The position numbers were made by a program, and so were the translations under genes. From the NCBI GenBank assembly GCA_910584035.1, contig CAJTZR010000031.1, positions 1 to 17,724 of the forward strand: 17,724 bases of DNA. The letters are read 5' to 3'. Shown piece by piece: positions 1-9,179 of this stretch. Below the pieces are notes generated by a model that was given only the letters and a program-made list of their open reading frames with translations, was not told the DNA's origin and did no database searches. This DNA comes from an uncultured Christensenella sp. (GTDB lineage: Bacteria; Bacillota; Clostridia; Christensenellales; UBA3700). Position 1 is the first letter of the stretch, and every line of letters begins with the position of its first letter.

Positions 1-101
1 CACAAATTTTTATCAATATATCAAAAATTTTACACACAAAATTTTTAAATAAATTTCAGCTAGAAAATTTTAGGCTAGTAATTTATATATAGGGTAACGA
101 A

Positions 102-1649
102 ATGAGTATATTAACAATCAACGGACTAACACATATTTTTGATAGTAAAACATTATTCAAAGATGCGGAACTTTCCATTAACAATGGTGAACATTGCGGT
201 ATTGTGGGACTTAATGGTGCTGGCAAAACCACATTTATGAACATAGTTGCTGGCAGAGTTGTACAAGATGAGGGCGAAATCAAATGGCTTAACGGCATTA
301 GATGGGGTTATCTTGACCAACACGCAAATATAGACCGCAGTCTTACAGTAATGGAGTATTTAAAAACTGCTTTCAGTCATTTATTTGAATTAAATGACAA
401 GCTTGAAGCTTTATATGTTCAAATGGGTGAAACTACTGATATGGATGAGCTTGACAAAATGATTGCCAAGTCTGCAAATATTCAAGAACGACTTGACAAA
501 AGTGGCTTTTACGACATAGAAAGTAGTATTAAAAAGGTTGCAAATGGCTTAGGTGTTGGCAACTTTGGTTATGATACAGTAATATCAAAGCTTAGTGGAG
601 GTCAAAGAGCTAAGCTTATGCTTTCTAAACTATTGCTTTCTGACCTTGATGTTATGCTACTTGACGAGCCTACAAACTTTTTGGATATTGAGCATATTGA
701 TTGGTTGACTAAATTTTTAACTAATTTTAAAGGTTCTTTCCTACTTGTAAGCCACGATACAGAGTTTTTGAACAATACTTGTAATTTGATTATCAATATA
801 GAAAATCAAACAATCAAAAGATATAGTGGTAATTATAATCAATTTATGGCACAATATGAGCAAAACGCTAAACAATATGCTGAGGCATTTGAAAGACAAC
901 AACGTGAAATCAAAAAAATGCAAGAGTATATTGATAAAAATAAAGCACGTGCTGCAACTGCTGGTATGGCAAACAGCCGTAAAAAAATGCTAGATAGAAT
1001 TGAGGTAATGAGCAAACCAGTAACAAGTATCCCTGCACACTTTGACTTTCCTTATACTTTAGTTGTAACAAAAGATATGTTAGTTATCAAAGACTTAGAG
1101 GTCGGATATGACGGCAAAGCTATACTGCCACCAATCAATTTACATATGTCCTCTACTAGCAAAGTATGGGTTAGAGGTACAAATGGCTTAGGTAAATCAA
1201 CCTTAATTAAAACCCTTATGAATCAATTGAGGAAAATAAACGGCAAATTTACTTTTAATGTTAACACTAAAATAAATTATATTGAACAAGACTTAGATTT
1301 TAGGAATAATACTATATCTCCTATTCAATTTATGAATGAAATGCACCCAAAACTTAGTCAAAAAGATATTAGAAACGAGCTTGCAAAAGTTGGCATCAAA
1401 AATGACTTGGCAACAAAATCAATTTGCAATATGAGTGGTGGCGAACAAGTAAAAGTTAAGCTATGCTCTCTAATGCAAAAGCCTAGCAATATACTTATAA
1501 TGGATGAGCCAACCAACCATTTAGATGTCACTGCAAAAGAAGCTTTGCAAGATGCATTACTAAAATACGAAGGTGCAATATTACTTGTAAGCCACGAACC
1601 TACATTTGCTGGTGCAATTTGCGATACAATTTTTGATATCGAGTTTTAA
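102..1649 (+). CDS. ABC-F family ATPase (YbiT/YkpA-like), probable ribosome-associated translation factor
   Basis: This 515-aa protein has two ATP-binding cassettes in one chain and no membrane segments, which defines the ABC-F family of cytosolic ribosome-binding ATPases. Cassette 1 shows Walker A GLNGAGKTT at residues 36-44, the signature LSGGQ near 164 and Walker B LLDEPTNFLD near 185. A charged helical linker rich in Lys, Arg and Gln spans roughly 245-310. Cassette 2 shows Walker A GTNGLGKST near 360, MSGGEQ near 444 and LIMDEPTNHLD near 466. The H-switch reads VSHE instead of the usual VSHD, and the chain stops about 17 residues later, so the C-terminal tail is shorter than in E. coli YbiT. 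The start is ATG at 102, behind a weak AGGG site. The linker resembles the housekeeping YbiT/YkpA group rather than the resistance-type (Vga/Lsa) proteins. The target and physiological role cannot be read from sequence. It is a single gene with no partner in the window. Confidence 0.9.
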   Translation: MSILTINGLTHIFDSKTLFKDAELSINNGEHCGIVGLNGAGKTTFMNIVAGRVVQDEGEIKWLNGIRWGYLDQHANIDRSLTVMEYLKTAFSHLFELNDKLEALYVQMGETTDMDELDKMIAKSANIQERLDKSGFYDIESSIKKVANGLGVGNFGYDTVISKLSGGQRAKLMLSKLLLSDLDVMLLDEPTNFLDIEHIDWLTKFLTNFKGSFLLVSHDTEFLNNTCNLIINIENQTIKRYSGNYNQFMAQYEQNAKQYAEAFERQQREIKKMQEYIDKNKARAATAGMANSRKKMLDRIEVMSKPVTSIPAHFDFPYTLVVTKDMLVIKDLEVGYDGKAILPPINLHMSSTSKVWVRGTNGLGKSTLIKTLMNQLRKINGKFTFNVNTKINYIEQDLDFRNNTISPIQFMNEMHPKLSQKDIRNELAKVGIKNDLATKSICNMSGGEQVKVKLCSLMQKPSNILIMDEPTNHLDVTAKEALQDALLKYEGAILLVSHEPTFAGAICDTIFDIEF

Positions 1650-1923
1650 TAATTAATACTATAAGTTCAAATAAGTAATATATTATAACCTGCAAGTGTA
1701 ATAATAAGACTTTCCTTTAATTAGTAGTAGTATTTTTATGAATTCCATAATATGAGAATTAAAAACTAAAATCTGTTAATTATAAGGGGTTTTGCTTTTA
1801 TTAGTAGCAATTTAAAAAATTGTTTAATAATTTAAAAATTGAAATGTGATAATTGACAACACCAAAATTAATTTATTTGATAGCTTAATTTATTTACTTA
1901 AAGTTAAAAAAGAAAATTTTATC

Positions 1924-1967
1924 ATTAATTGCTTATATATTATTAAATTAATTACTTATATACTATT
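1924..1967. repeat. Two-copy tandem repeat, 23-nt period
   Basis: Two 21-nt units, at 1924-1944 and 1947-1967, differ at only two positions (G/A at unit position 8 and T/C at position 17). They are separated by AA, giving a period of 23 nt. The unit is AT-only apart from a few bases. No function is evident. Confidence 0.6.
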
Positions 1968-1982
1968 TAATATATCTATAAT

Positions 1983-2013
1983 AATACTACCCTTTTAATT
2001 CAAGGGTAGTATT
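1983..2013 (+). terminator. Probable terminator of the ABC-F gene
   Basis: There is a perfect 12-bp stem: AATACTACCCTT at 1983-1994 pairs with AAGGGTAGTATT at 2002-2013 across a 7-nt loop. It is the first strong hairpin after the ABC-F stop, about 330 nt downstream. The tail TTATG is only weakly U-rich, so termination is plausible but not certain. The stem is symmetric and could act on either strand. Confidence 0.5.
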
Positions 2014-2151
2014 TATGTAAAAATCATTATTTTACACTTTAATATTGATAAAATTATCATTTAGTGTCGATTTTTGACGGGTTTAAGTTTTTCCACATAT
2101 ATTTATTAGTCGAGACCACCGGCTAAGCTTTTGGTTTAATTTTCCCCCTTA

Positions 2152-2209
2152 TGGCATTTCCCTTGCCAAGCCTATAGGCTAATCAATTTACCAATAGTCG
2201 AAACTATTG
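2152..2209. other. Cluster of three adjacent hairpins
   Basis: Three hairpins follow one another closely: TGGCA/TGCCA (2152-2168, 7-nt loop), AGCC-TATA-GGCT (2169-2180) and CAATAGT-CGAA-ACTATTG (2192-2209). Read on the minus strand, the last has a UUCG loop. The first two abut exactly. This may be a structured RNA or an intergenic repeat. No known RNA family was recognised, and the strand cannot be decided. Confidence 0.4.
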
Positions 2210-2358
2210 CCCTACAGATATTTATATATCAATTTTAAGCTTTTATTGTTAATAATTTGCATTTACTTTTAACTAACTCGCTACGCTTGATATTTATATG
2301 CGTTTAGCTAAGCTTTTATATTCACACCAGCATAGCTTGTTGTTATCTTTACCAAAGC

Positions 2359-2388
2359 AAAAAATCACTGAAAATCAGTGATTTTTTT
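2359..2388 (-). terminator. Bidirectional rho-independent terminator, likely end of the pur operon
   Basis: AAAAAATCACTGA at 2359-2371 pairs over 13 bp with TCAGTGATTTTTT at 2375-2387 around an AAA loop. Both strands end in a run of T after the GC-containing core, so it can work in either direction. On the minus strand it is the first hairpin after purL with a proper U-tract (TTTTTTGCTTT), about 245 nt beyond the purL stop. The pur mRNA would therefore include repeat B in its 3' trailer. Confidence 0.65.
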
Positions 2389-2487
2389 GTTTAATTGCAT
2401 ATATTATATTATCTGAAGCGGTACATTTACCCACAAAAAAGCTATTTTTTGGGGACCCCGATAGCGACACGCAGTGGCATTTGACAT

Positions 2488-2581
2488 CAGCAATTGTTAA
2501 TTCAAATTGTGTCAGCTTGATTTATTAAGCTAAAAGCGGTAGCTTTGTTTAAATTTGAGTTTTCTCAAATTTAACGACACA
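2488..2581 (+). repeat. Structured intergenic repeat, copy B (three-arm fold)
   Basis: This copy aligns by eye, at roughly four positions in five, with the minus strand of 12987-13083. The longest exact shared run is 18 nt, ending in AAATTTGAGTT. It can fold into a closing stem TGTGTC (2508-2513) with GACACA (2576-2581) that encloses three hairpins: GCTTGA/TTAAGC (2515-2530), AAAGC/GCTTT (2533-2546) and an 11-bp TTAAATTTGAG/CTCAAATTTAA (2549-2574). An alternative partner for TGTCA (2510-2514) is TGACA at 2482-2486. It lies just beyond purL, on the opposite strand to copy A. Confidence 0.7.
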
Positions 2582-2584
2582 TAT

Positions 2585-2616
2585 TTATTTTAGATTATCA
2601 TTATTTTAGATTATCT
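2585..2616. repeat. 16-nt tandem duplication
   Basis: The unit TTATTTTAGATTATCA at 2585-2600 is repeated at 2601-2616 with one change at the final base. It sits between repeat copy B and the end of purL. This is probably a slippage duplication, and no function is evident. Confidence 0.6.
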
Positions 2617-2633
2617 ATTAAAACAAAGATTTA

Positions 2634-5600
2634 TTATTTGAAGTAATTTACACCACTTTCAAATATCTTCATATCGTAATTGCCTTCCACATTTTTGTAC
2701 AAGTCACTATCAATACGCTCGCTATGTCCCATTTTACCAAGTACTCTGCCGTCTGGTGAAATAATACCCTCAATCGCATACATAGAACCATTTGGATTGA
2801 ATGGTGATACCATTGTTGCATTTTGAGTTTGGTTTACATATTGAGTTGCAATTTGACCATTTTTGATAATCTTTTGCAATTCCTCTTCACTAGAAACAAA
2901 TCGTCCCTCGCCGTGAGATAAAGCAACATTGTAAACTTCTGACAACTTACAAGCATTTAACCAAGGCGACTTGTTTGTTGCAACTCTAATTTGAGCAATT
3001 GTGCTTATATGTCTATTGATATTATTAAAAGTCAATGTTGGTGCGTTTGCTACTTGCTCTCTAATATCACCATAAGGTACTAAACCTAGTTTAATCAAAG
3101 CTTGGAAACCATTACATATACCTAAAGCTAAACCATCTCTCTTGTATAACAAGTTCATAACAGCCTCAGCTATTTTAGGATTTTTAAATGTAGTAGCTAT
3201 AAATTTACCAGAACCATCTGGCTCATCACCGCCAGAAAAACCACCAGGGAATGCGATAATTTGGCTATTATTTAAACGTTTAACTATTTCCTCAACGCTA
3301 TCCTCAATATCTTTAGCACTGCTATTTTTGATTACAAATATATCTGCTTTTGCACCCGCTCTTTCAAATGCTCTTGCAGTATCATATTCACAGTTAGTAC
3401 CAGGGAATACTGGAATAAATACACGAGGCACAGCAATTGGACTTTGTTCTCTTTTCTTTTTGATTGATGCACAAATAATATCTTTTGCCTCACCACTAGC
3501 TGGTGCAGTTGTTGGATATACACTATCAAAGTTTTCAGTAAATGCTTTGATAACATCATCCATTTTAACTCTATTACCATTGATAGTAGCTGTACAAGTT
3601 TGGTTAATCTCACCAATACACTTAATGTCAAAGCCGTCAAGCTTTAGGCTATCACTTGCAACTAATATAAATGAACCAAAATAAGGCTTAAACAAATCAC
3701 TATCCGCTTTATCAATGTCAAAGCCAACTTTATTACCTACGCAAGACTTAGCTATGGCACAGATTGCACCGCCCTCGTCAATAGTAGTAGCATAATGAAC
3801 ATCACCACTTTCAATAACTTTGTTCAAGCTATCATATAAAGCATTTAACTTTTCAAAATCTGGCACAAAATATTTGTCAACTGGTAATTTTACCATATAA
3901 ATTTTGTTGCCGTCAAAGTAATTAAATGCGTTATGTATAAGTTTGCTAGCCTTAGTAATACCAACGGCAAAGCTGATTAAAGTAGGTGGAACGTCTATAT
4001 TTTCAAAAGTACCACTCATACTATCTTTACCACCAATAGCACCACAACCAGTACCTAATTGTGCATATAAAGCACCAAGCAATGCAGATGTAGGCTCACC
4101 CCAACGATTTGCATCTTTACCTAGCTTTTTAAAGAATTCTTGTAATGTCAAACGAATTGTTGATTTTTTAACACCGCTTGCAATCAATTTTGAAATGCTT
4201 GCAACAATGCTGTAAATTGCACCTGTAAATGGTGAATTTTCCAACAAATTAGGTGATGCAGCAAAGCTTGATACTGTAGCAGTATCTGTAACGCCACTAA
4301 CTGGTGGTTTTGCAGCCATTACAATAGCAGGTGTCAATTGATTTTTACCACCAAACGGCATTAATACGCTGCTAGCACCAATTGTAGCGTCAAACATTTC
4401 GCCCAAGCCTTTAGTTGAGCAAATATTTGGTCTTGCAAGCTCTTTAAGCATTGCACTGACAAAATCGCCTTTTTCTACTAAATCTTTAACATTATTATTA
4501 ACACTATCAATATAAGTTGCAGTATTATCATTAATAACAACATCTTGTAATTGTTTAACACCATTAGTATCAAGGAATGCACGTTTCAAATCGACAATTG
4601 TCTTGCCATTAAACATCATCCTCATTCTGCCATTATCAGTTACTTTTGCAACTACGCAAGCATTCAAGTTTTCCTCTTTAGCATAGCTAATAAACTCGTC
4701 TACTGTCTCTTTTGCTAGTACTACTGCCATTCTCTCTTGTGATTCAGATATAGCAAGCTCTGTACCAGTCAAACCATCATATTTTTTAGGCACACTATCC
4801 AAAGAGATATCCAAACTATCAGCAAGCTCACCGATTGCAACAGATACGCCACCCGCACCAAAGTCATTACACTTAACAATTAGGTTTGCAACCTCTTTTT
4901 TGCGGAATAATCTTTGAATTTTTCTCTCAGTTGGAGGGTTACCTTTTTGTACCTCTGCACCGCAAACCTCAACAGATTTTTCAGTGTGAGCCTTACTTGA
5001 ACCAGTTGCACCGCCACAGCCGTCACGACCAGTGTCACCACCAACTAATACAATTATATCACCCTCAATAGGTTTTCTACGAACGATATTCTCTCTTGGA
5101 GCACCAGCAATAACAAAACCAGTTTCCAACCTCTTAGCCTTATAGCCATCGTGGTACATCTCGTGAACTAAACCTGTTGCAAGTCCAATTTGGTTACCAT
5201 AACTACTATAACCACTTGCAGCAGTTTTACTAATAACTCTTTGAGGCAATTTACCTTTTAAAGTATCTTTAAAATCAGCTTTAATGTCACCCGCACCAGT
5301 TACACGCATTGCTTGATAAACATATGTTCTACCAGATAGTGGGTCACGGATAGCACCACCAAGACAAGTAGCAGCACCACCGAAAGGCTCAATTTCAGTA
5401 GGGTGATTATGTGTTTCGTTTTTAAACATAATCAACCATTCCTCATCTTTACCATTCACATCAACATTAACAACGATTGAACAAGCGTTTATCTCGTCAG
5501 ATGTATCTAAATTGTTTAGCAAGCCAATTTGTTTTAGCTTTTTAACACCAATAACCGCAATATCCATCAAACATTTATATTTATCAGCTCTTTTTCCATT

Positions 5601-6371
5601 GAACTCATTAAATAAATCATTATATTTATCCAAAGCCTTTTGGATATGTGGATTATTGCTATTGATTTTTACACTTGTAATTTCTGTACTAAAAGTAGTA
5701 TGACGGCAATGGTCAGACCAATATGTATCAATTACTTTTAACTCGGTTTCGCTAGGGGCACGATTTTCGCTAATAAAATAATCTCTTACAAACTTCAAGT
5801 CCTCAACGCTCATTGCAAAACCAATTTTTGCGTGATAAGCTTCAATATCCTTATCATTCATTTTGATAAAGCCATCAATTGTTGGAACGTCTTTAACCTC
5901 AGCAGCTACACTTTCCAAAGATTCTGGCAATTCCTCGCTACCCTCTCTTGACTCAACTGGGTTGATTATGTAATTTTTAATAGCTACAAAATCTTTATCA
6001 CTAACATTTTCAAAAGCATAAACAGTAGCACATTTAATAATAGGTCTTGCTCCCATTGTTAAAAGTTGAACACATTGCATAGCACTATCCGCTCTTTGGT
6101 CATATTGACCTGGCAAATATTCTACTACAAGCAATTTGTGTCCTTTTAGTTCTGGCAAGCAGTCATCATAAACAATGTCTACTGGGTTCTCACCAAAAAT
6201 AGTATTTTTTGCTGAAAGCAACATATCCTCGCCAAGACCTTGAATATCATAGCGAATATAAATTTTAACATCTTTAACATTTGCTCCAAGCACATTTGTA
6301 ATATCATTAAAAAGCTTTTTTTCGGCTACATTGTAACCATCTTTTTTCTTAACAAATAATCTTTTAATCAT
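2634..6371 (-). CDS. purL: Phosphoribosylformylglycinamidine synthase, single-chain form
   Basis: PurL catalyses the ATP- and glutamine-dependent conversion of FGAR to FGAM, step 4 of IMP synthesis. At 1245 aa it is the large single-polypeptide type, so no separate purS or purQ is expected. The N-terminal PurS-like part is followed by the SDHCRHTTF motif near residue 218 and the synthase motif ETHNHPTEIEPFGGAAT near 317. The second synthase half follows, then a C-terminal class I glutaminase domain beginning at VFPGTNCEYD (about 985). The glutaminase triad is complete: Cys1086 in LGICNGFQ, and His1216 and Glu1218 in MGHSER. The motif wording fits the clostridial single-chain subgroup rather than the E. 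coli one. The start codon overlaps the purD stop by one base (TAATG) and lacks a strong nearby ribosome binding site, which suggests translational coupling. It is the last gene of the operon. Confidence 0.97.
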   Translation of the reverse strand: MIKRLFVKKKDGYNVAEKKLFNDITNVLGANVKDVKIYIRYDIQGLGEDMLLSAKNTIFGENPVDIVYDDCLPELKGHKLLVVEYLPGQYDQRADSAMQCVQLLTMGARPIIKCATVYAFENVSDKDFVAIKNYIINPVESREGSEELPESLESVAAEVKDVPTIDGFIKMNDKDIEAYHAKIGFAMSVEDLKFVRDYFISENRAPSETELKVIDTYWSDHCRHTTFSTEITSVKINSNNPHIQKALDKYNDLFNEFNGKRADKYKCLMDIAVIGVKKLKQIGLLNNLDTSDEINACSIVVNVDVNGKDEEWLIMFKNETHNHPTEIEPFGGAATCLGGAIRDPLSGRTYVYQAMRVTGAGDIKADFKDTLKGKLPQRVISKTAASGYSSYGNQIGLATGLVHEMYHDGYKAKRLETGFVIAGAPRENIVRRKPIEGDIIVLVGGDTGRDGCGGATGSSKAHTEKSVEVCGAEVQKGNPPTERKIQRLFRKKEVANLIVKCNDFGAGGVSVAIGELADSLDISLDSVPKKYDGLTGTELAISESQERMAVVLAKETVDEFISYAKEENLNACVVAKVTDNGRMRMMFNGKTIVDLKRAFLDTNGVKQLQDVVINDNTATYIDSVNNNVKDLVEKGDFVSAMLKELARPNICSTKGLGEMFDATIGASSVLMPFGGKNQLTPAIVMAAKPPVSGVTDTATVSSFAASPNLLENSPFTGAIYSIVASISKLIASGVKKSTIRLTLQEFFKKLGKDANRWGEPTSALLGALYAQLGTGCGAIGGKDSMSGTFENIDVPPTLISFAVGITKASKLIHNAFNYFDGNKIYMVKLPVDKYFVPDFEKLNALYDSLNKVIESGDVHYATTIDEGGAICAIAKSCVGNKVGFDIDKADSDLFKPYFGSFILVASDSLKLDGFDIKCIGEINQTCTATINGNRVKMDDVIKAFTENFDSVYPTTAPASGEAKDIICASIKKKREQSPIAVPRVFIPVFPGTNCEYDTARAFERAGAKADIFVIKNSSAKDIEDSVEEIVKRLNNSQIIAFPGGFSGGDEPDGSGKFIATTFKNPKIAEAVMNLLYKRDGLALGICNGFQALIKLGLVPYGDIREQVANAPTLTFNNINRHISTIAQIRVATNKSPWLNACKLSEVYNVALSHGEGRFVSSEEELQKIIKNGQIATQYVNQTQNATMVSPFNPNGSMYAIEGIISPDGRVLGKMGHSERIDSDLYKNVEGNYDMKIFESGVNYFK

Positions 6372-7627
6372 TATAATTTTATACCTATATCCTTTCTGTA
6401 ATGTACTTTGTCAAATTTAACTTTAGGCACATTTGCATACGCCTTTTTACGTGCATCATCAATATCCTTACCCAAAGCAGTAACACCAATAACACGTCCG
6501 CCATTAGTTACAAGTTTGCCATCTTTAAAGCTTGTTCCAGCGTGGAATAAGATAATATCTTTATCCAAATCGCCAATAGTAATAGGCAAACCTTTTTCAT
6601 AAGCTTCTGGATATCCGCCACTTGCAAGTATAACACAAACAGCAGACTCGTCTTTCCACGCAATGTTGATTTCATTCAATCTCTCATCAATGATTGCATC
6701 AAAAATTTCAAACAAATCAGTCTTAAGACGTGGCAATACAACTTGTGTTTCAGGGTCGCCAAATCTTGCGTTATATTCAAGTACTTTAACACCTTTATCA
6801 GTAAGCATTAAGCCGAAGTACAATACACCTTTGAACTTTCTATTCTCACTATTCATAGCGTCCATTGTAGGTAGAATTATATCAGTATAAACTTTATCAG
6901 CAATCTCTTTTGTGTAGATTTTTGATGGGCTGAATGTACCCATACCACCAGTATTTAAGCCCATATCATTGTCATAGGCTCTCTTATGGTCTTGACTTGA
7001 AACCATTGGAACAATAGTTTTTCCGTCAGTAAAGCAAAGTACGCTTACCTCACGACCAACCAAAAACTCCTCCACAATAATTTTACTACCAGCAGCTTTA
7101 AACTTGCCGTCAACCATCATTTCTTTAACAGCTTGCTCGCCTTCTTCCACATTGTTACAAATGATAACGCCTTTACCAAGTGCCAAGCCGTCAGCTTTAA
7201 CTACAAGAGGATACTCTTGTTTTTGAACATAAGCTAAAGCTTCGTTGTAATCAGTAAACTCCTCATAATTAGCTGTAGGAATATTATATTTTTTCATTAA
7301 CCATTTGCTAAAAGCTTTGCTTGCTTCAATCAAAGCAGCAGCTTTTGATGGACCAAACGCTCTATGACCGCTTGCCTCAAGCATATCTACAAGTCCCATT
7401 GCAAGTGGGTCATCGGGTGCTACAACAGTCATACCGATATTTTTATTCTTATCCAAAAAGGCAATTATACCATCAGCATCCATTACGCTAATATTTACAC
7501 ATTCCGCAATTTCGCTAATGCCAGCATTACCTGGTAAGCAATATAATTTACCAACCTTATCACTCTTTGCTAAGCTGTAGCAGATAGCGTGTTCTCTACC
7601 GCCACTGCCAACTACTAAAACATCCAT
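6371..7627 (-). CDS. purD: Phosphoribosylamine-glycine ligase (GAR synthetase)
   Basis: PurD joins phosphoribosylamine and glycine using ATP, step 2 of IMP synthesis in the cytosol. The 418-aa length is normal for the family. The N-terminal GSGGREHA motif lies at residues 7-14. The central ATP-grasp domain includes DHKRAYDNDMGLNTGGMG near 210-228 and the metal/ATP-binding NARFGDPETQ near 286-295. The start ATG at 7627 follows a strong TAAGGGGG site that overlaps the purH stop; the next in-frame ATG choices are worse placed. The gap to purH is 10 nt, and the stop overlaps the purL start by one base. Nothing is truncated or unusual. Confidence 0.97.
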   Translation of the reverse strand: MDVLVVGSGGREHAICYSLAKSDKVGKLYCLPGNAGISEIAECVNISVMDADGIIAFLDKNKNIGMTVVAPDDPLAMGLVDMLEASGHRAFGPSKAAALIEASKAFSKWLMKKYNIPTANYEEFTDYNEALAYVQKQEYPLVVKADGLALGKGVIICNNVEEGEQAVKEMMVDGKFKAAGSKIIVEEFLVGREVSVLCFTDGKTIVPMVSSQDHKRAYDNDMGLNTGGMGTFSPSKIYTKEIADKVYTDIILPTMDAMNSENRKFKGVLYFGLMLTDKGVKVLEYNARFGDPETQVVLPRLKTDLFEIFDAIIDERLNEINIAWKDESAVCVILASGGYPEAYEKGLPITIGDLDKDIILFHAGTSFKDGKLVTNGGRVIGVTALGKDIDDARKKAYANVPKVKFDKVHYRKDIGIKL

Positions 7628-7637
7628 TTTTACCCCC

Positions 7638-9179
7638 TTAGTGTTTGAAATGTCTATCGCCAGTAAAAATCATAGCAATGCCATACTTATCGCACAAGTC
7701 AATGCTCTCTTGGTCTCTAATACTACCGCCTGGTTGTACTATAGCTTTGATTCCAGCTTGGTGTGCTGCCTCAACAACATCACCGAATGGGAAGAAAGCA
7801 TCACTAGCAAGCACAGCACCATTTGTATCTTTCAAACTATGTTCAATAGCTTGTTTTGTTGCCCAAATTCTGTTAACTTGACCAGCACCAATACCATAAG
7901 TAGTATTGTCTTTACCAATTACGATTGCGTTTGATTTTGTATGCTTGCAAACTTTCATTAAGAATTGCATATCCTCTAGTTGAGCTTTTGTAGGTTTTGT
8001 CTTTGTTACAACTTGACACTTGCTATCATCAATAACGATTGTGTCATAGTCTTGAACTAATAGACCACCTAAAACTTTTTTCATATCATAACTTGTTGAC
8101 TTGATTGGTGCATTAATGCTATCCAAAGCAAGTAAACGAATATTTTTCTTTTGTTCTAAAATTTCCAAAGCTTCTGCACTGAAAGATGGTGCAATAACTA
8201 TCTCAATAAAGATTTTATTAATTTGTTCTGCAGTTGCCTTGTCTATCTCTCTATTAGCTGCAATAATTCCACCAAAAATTGAAACTGGGTCAGAGTTATA
8301 AGCAAGCTCAAATGCCTTTGCAATTGTTTTGCTTGATGCAACACCACAAGGGTTAGCGTGCTTAACAGCAACGATTGTTGGCTCTGTAAACTCACGCAAC
8401 AAATCTAATGCACCATTTGTGTCATTTATATTATTGTAAGATAATTCCTTTCCGTGCAATTGTTTAGCTTCTGCAATACTACCAGCTACTGGTAAACATT
8501 CCTTGTAGAATACTGCTGGTTGATTAGGATTTTCACCATAACGCATATCTTGAACTTTTTCATAAGCATAGCTTACAATTTCTGGGAACTTGATATTCAA
8601 TTTTTCTCTTAAGAAAGTAGAAATCATAGTATCATATACTGCAGTGTGTTGATATACTTTATACATTAAATAAAATTTAGTATCAAGACTTACTTCACCA
8701 TTATCTTTTAGCTCACTAACAACTTTTTCGTAGTCGCTTGGGTCAACCATAACAGCAACATCTTGGTAATTCTTAGCAGCACTTCTCAACATTGTAGGAC
8801 CGCCAATATCAATGTTTTCAATGCAAGTTTGCAAGTCAACACCTGGCTTCATAATAGTTTGCTTAAATGGATATAAGTTTACAATTACCATATCAATAGT
8901 GTTGATATTTAACTTTTCCAATTGTTCCATATGCTCTTTGTTTGACCTCATTGCCAAAAGACCTGCGTGAACATTTGGGTGCAAAGTTTTTACTCTGCCG
9001 TCAAGACATTCTGGGAAACCAGTAATATCGCTAATACCAATCACATCTATACCTGCATTTTTCAATGCAACTGCAGTACCGCCAGTACTGATAATTTCAT
9101 ATCCTAAGCTAACTATTTCCTTAGCTAATTCCACAATGCCAGTTTTATCTGATACACTTATTAATGCTCTTTTATTCAT
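7638..9179 (-). CDS. purH: Bifunctional AICAR transformylase / IMP cyclohydrolase
   Basis: PurH carries out the last two steps of IMP synthesis: formyl transfer to AICAR from 10-formyl-tetrahydrofolate, then ring closure. The 513-aa protein has an N-terminal MGS-like cyclohydrolase domain (about 1-150, with VSDKTG and STGGT) and a C-terminal transformylase domain. The catalytic KHANPCG pair is at Lys273 and His274, and QPGGSIRDQE lies near the end. An ATG seven codons upstream (9200) is in frame, but 9179 is preferred: it has GAGAGGAG eight bases ahead, begins at the conserved MNKRALISVSDK, and overlaps the purN stop as TAATG. That repeats the purD/purL junction. Confidence 0.96.
   Translation of the reverse strand: MNKRALISVSDKTGIVELAKEIVSLGYEIISTGGTAVALKNAGIDVIGISDITGFPECLDGRVKTLHPNVHAGLLAMRSNKEHMEQLEKLNINTIDMVIVNLYPFKQTIMKPGVDLQTCIENIDIGGPTMLRSAAKNYQDVAVMVDPSDYEKVVSELKDNGEVSLDTKFYLMYKVYQHTAVYDTMISTFLREKLNIKFPEIVSYAYEKVQDMRYGENPNQPAVFYKECLPVAGSIAEAKQLHGKELSYNNINDTNGALDLLREFTEPTIVAVKHANPCGVASSKTIAKAFELAYNSDPVSIFGGIIAANREIDKATAEQINKIFIEIVIAPSFSAEALEILEQKKNIRLLALDSINAPIKSTSYDMKKVLGGLLVQDYDTIVIDDSKCQVVTKTKPTKAQLEDMQFLMKVCKHTKSNAIVIGKDNTTYGIGAGQVNRIWATKQAIEHSLKDTNGAVLASDAFFPFGDVVEAAHQAGIKAIVQPGGSIRDQESIDLCDKYGIAMIFTGDRHFKH

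Larger units (their letters stand above)
1650..2633. other. Gene-free intergenic region, rich in hairpins and repeats
   Basis: This kilobase lies between the convergent ABC-F gene (plus) and purL (minus). No open frame with a ribosome binding site or family resemblance is visible. It holds a 23-nt tandem repeat (1924-1967), a 12-bp stem (1983-2013), three closely packed hairpins (2152-2209), a 13-bp terminator-like stem (2359-2387), a stem of CAAAAAA against TTTTTTG (2434-2451) beside the palindrome GGGGACCCC (2451-2459), repeat copy B (2488-2581) and a 16-nt tandem duplication (2585-2616). The stretch 1650-1920 is simply AT-rich, with nothing further recognised. Confidence 0.8.

Noticed and set aside
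102..1649. Antibiotic-resistance ABC-F protein
   Set aside because: The inter-domain linker is short and of the YbiT/YkpA kind, and no resistance-type features or mobile element are nearby.
1853..1881. TTGACA as the -35 box of an intergenic promoter
   Set aside because: No acceptable -10 box at 16-18 bp spacing (TTTGAT only), and no gene or clear RNA follows.
2230..2340. Third degenerate copy of the A/B repeat (around CGCTTGATATTTATATGCG)
   Set aside because: It shares short words with the repeat, but the closing stem and the 11-bp arm are absent.
2040..2350. tRNA, tmRNA, SRP RNA or 6S RNA gene
   Set aside because: Hairpins are present, but none of the conserved sequences of these RNAs (T-loop, CCA end, GGAA-type loops or long closing stem) could be found.
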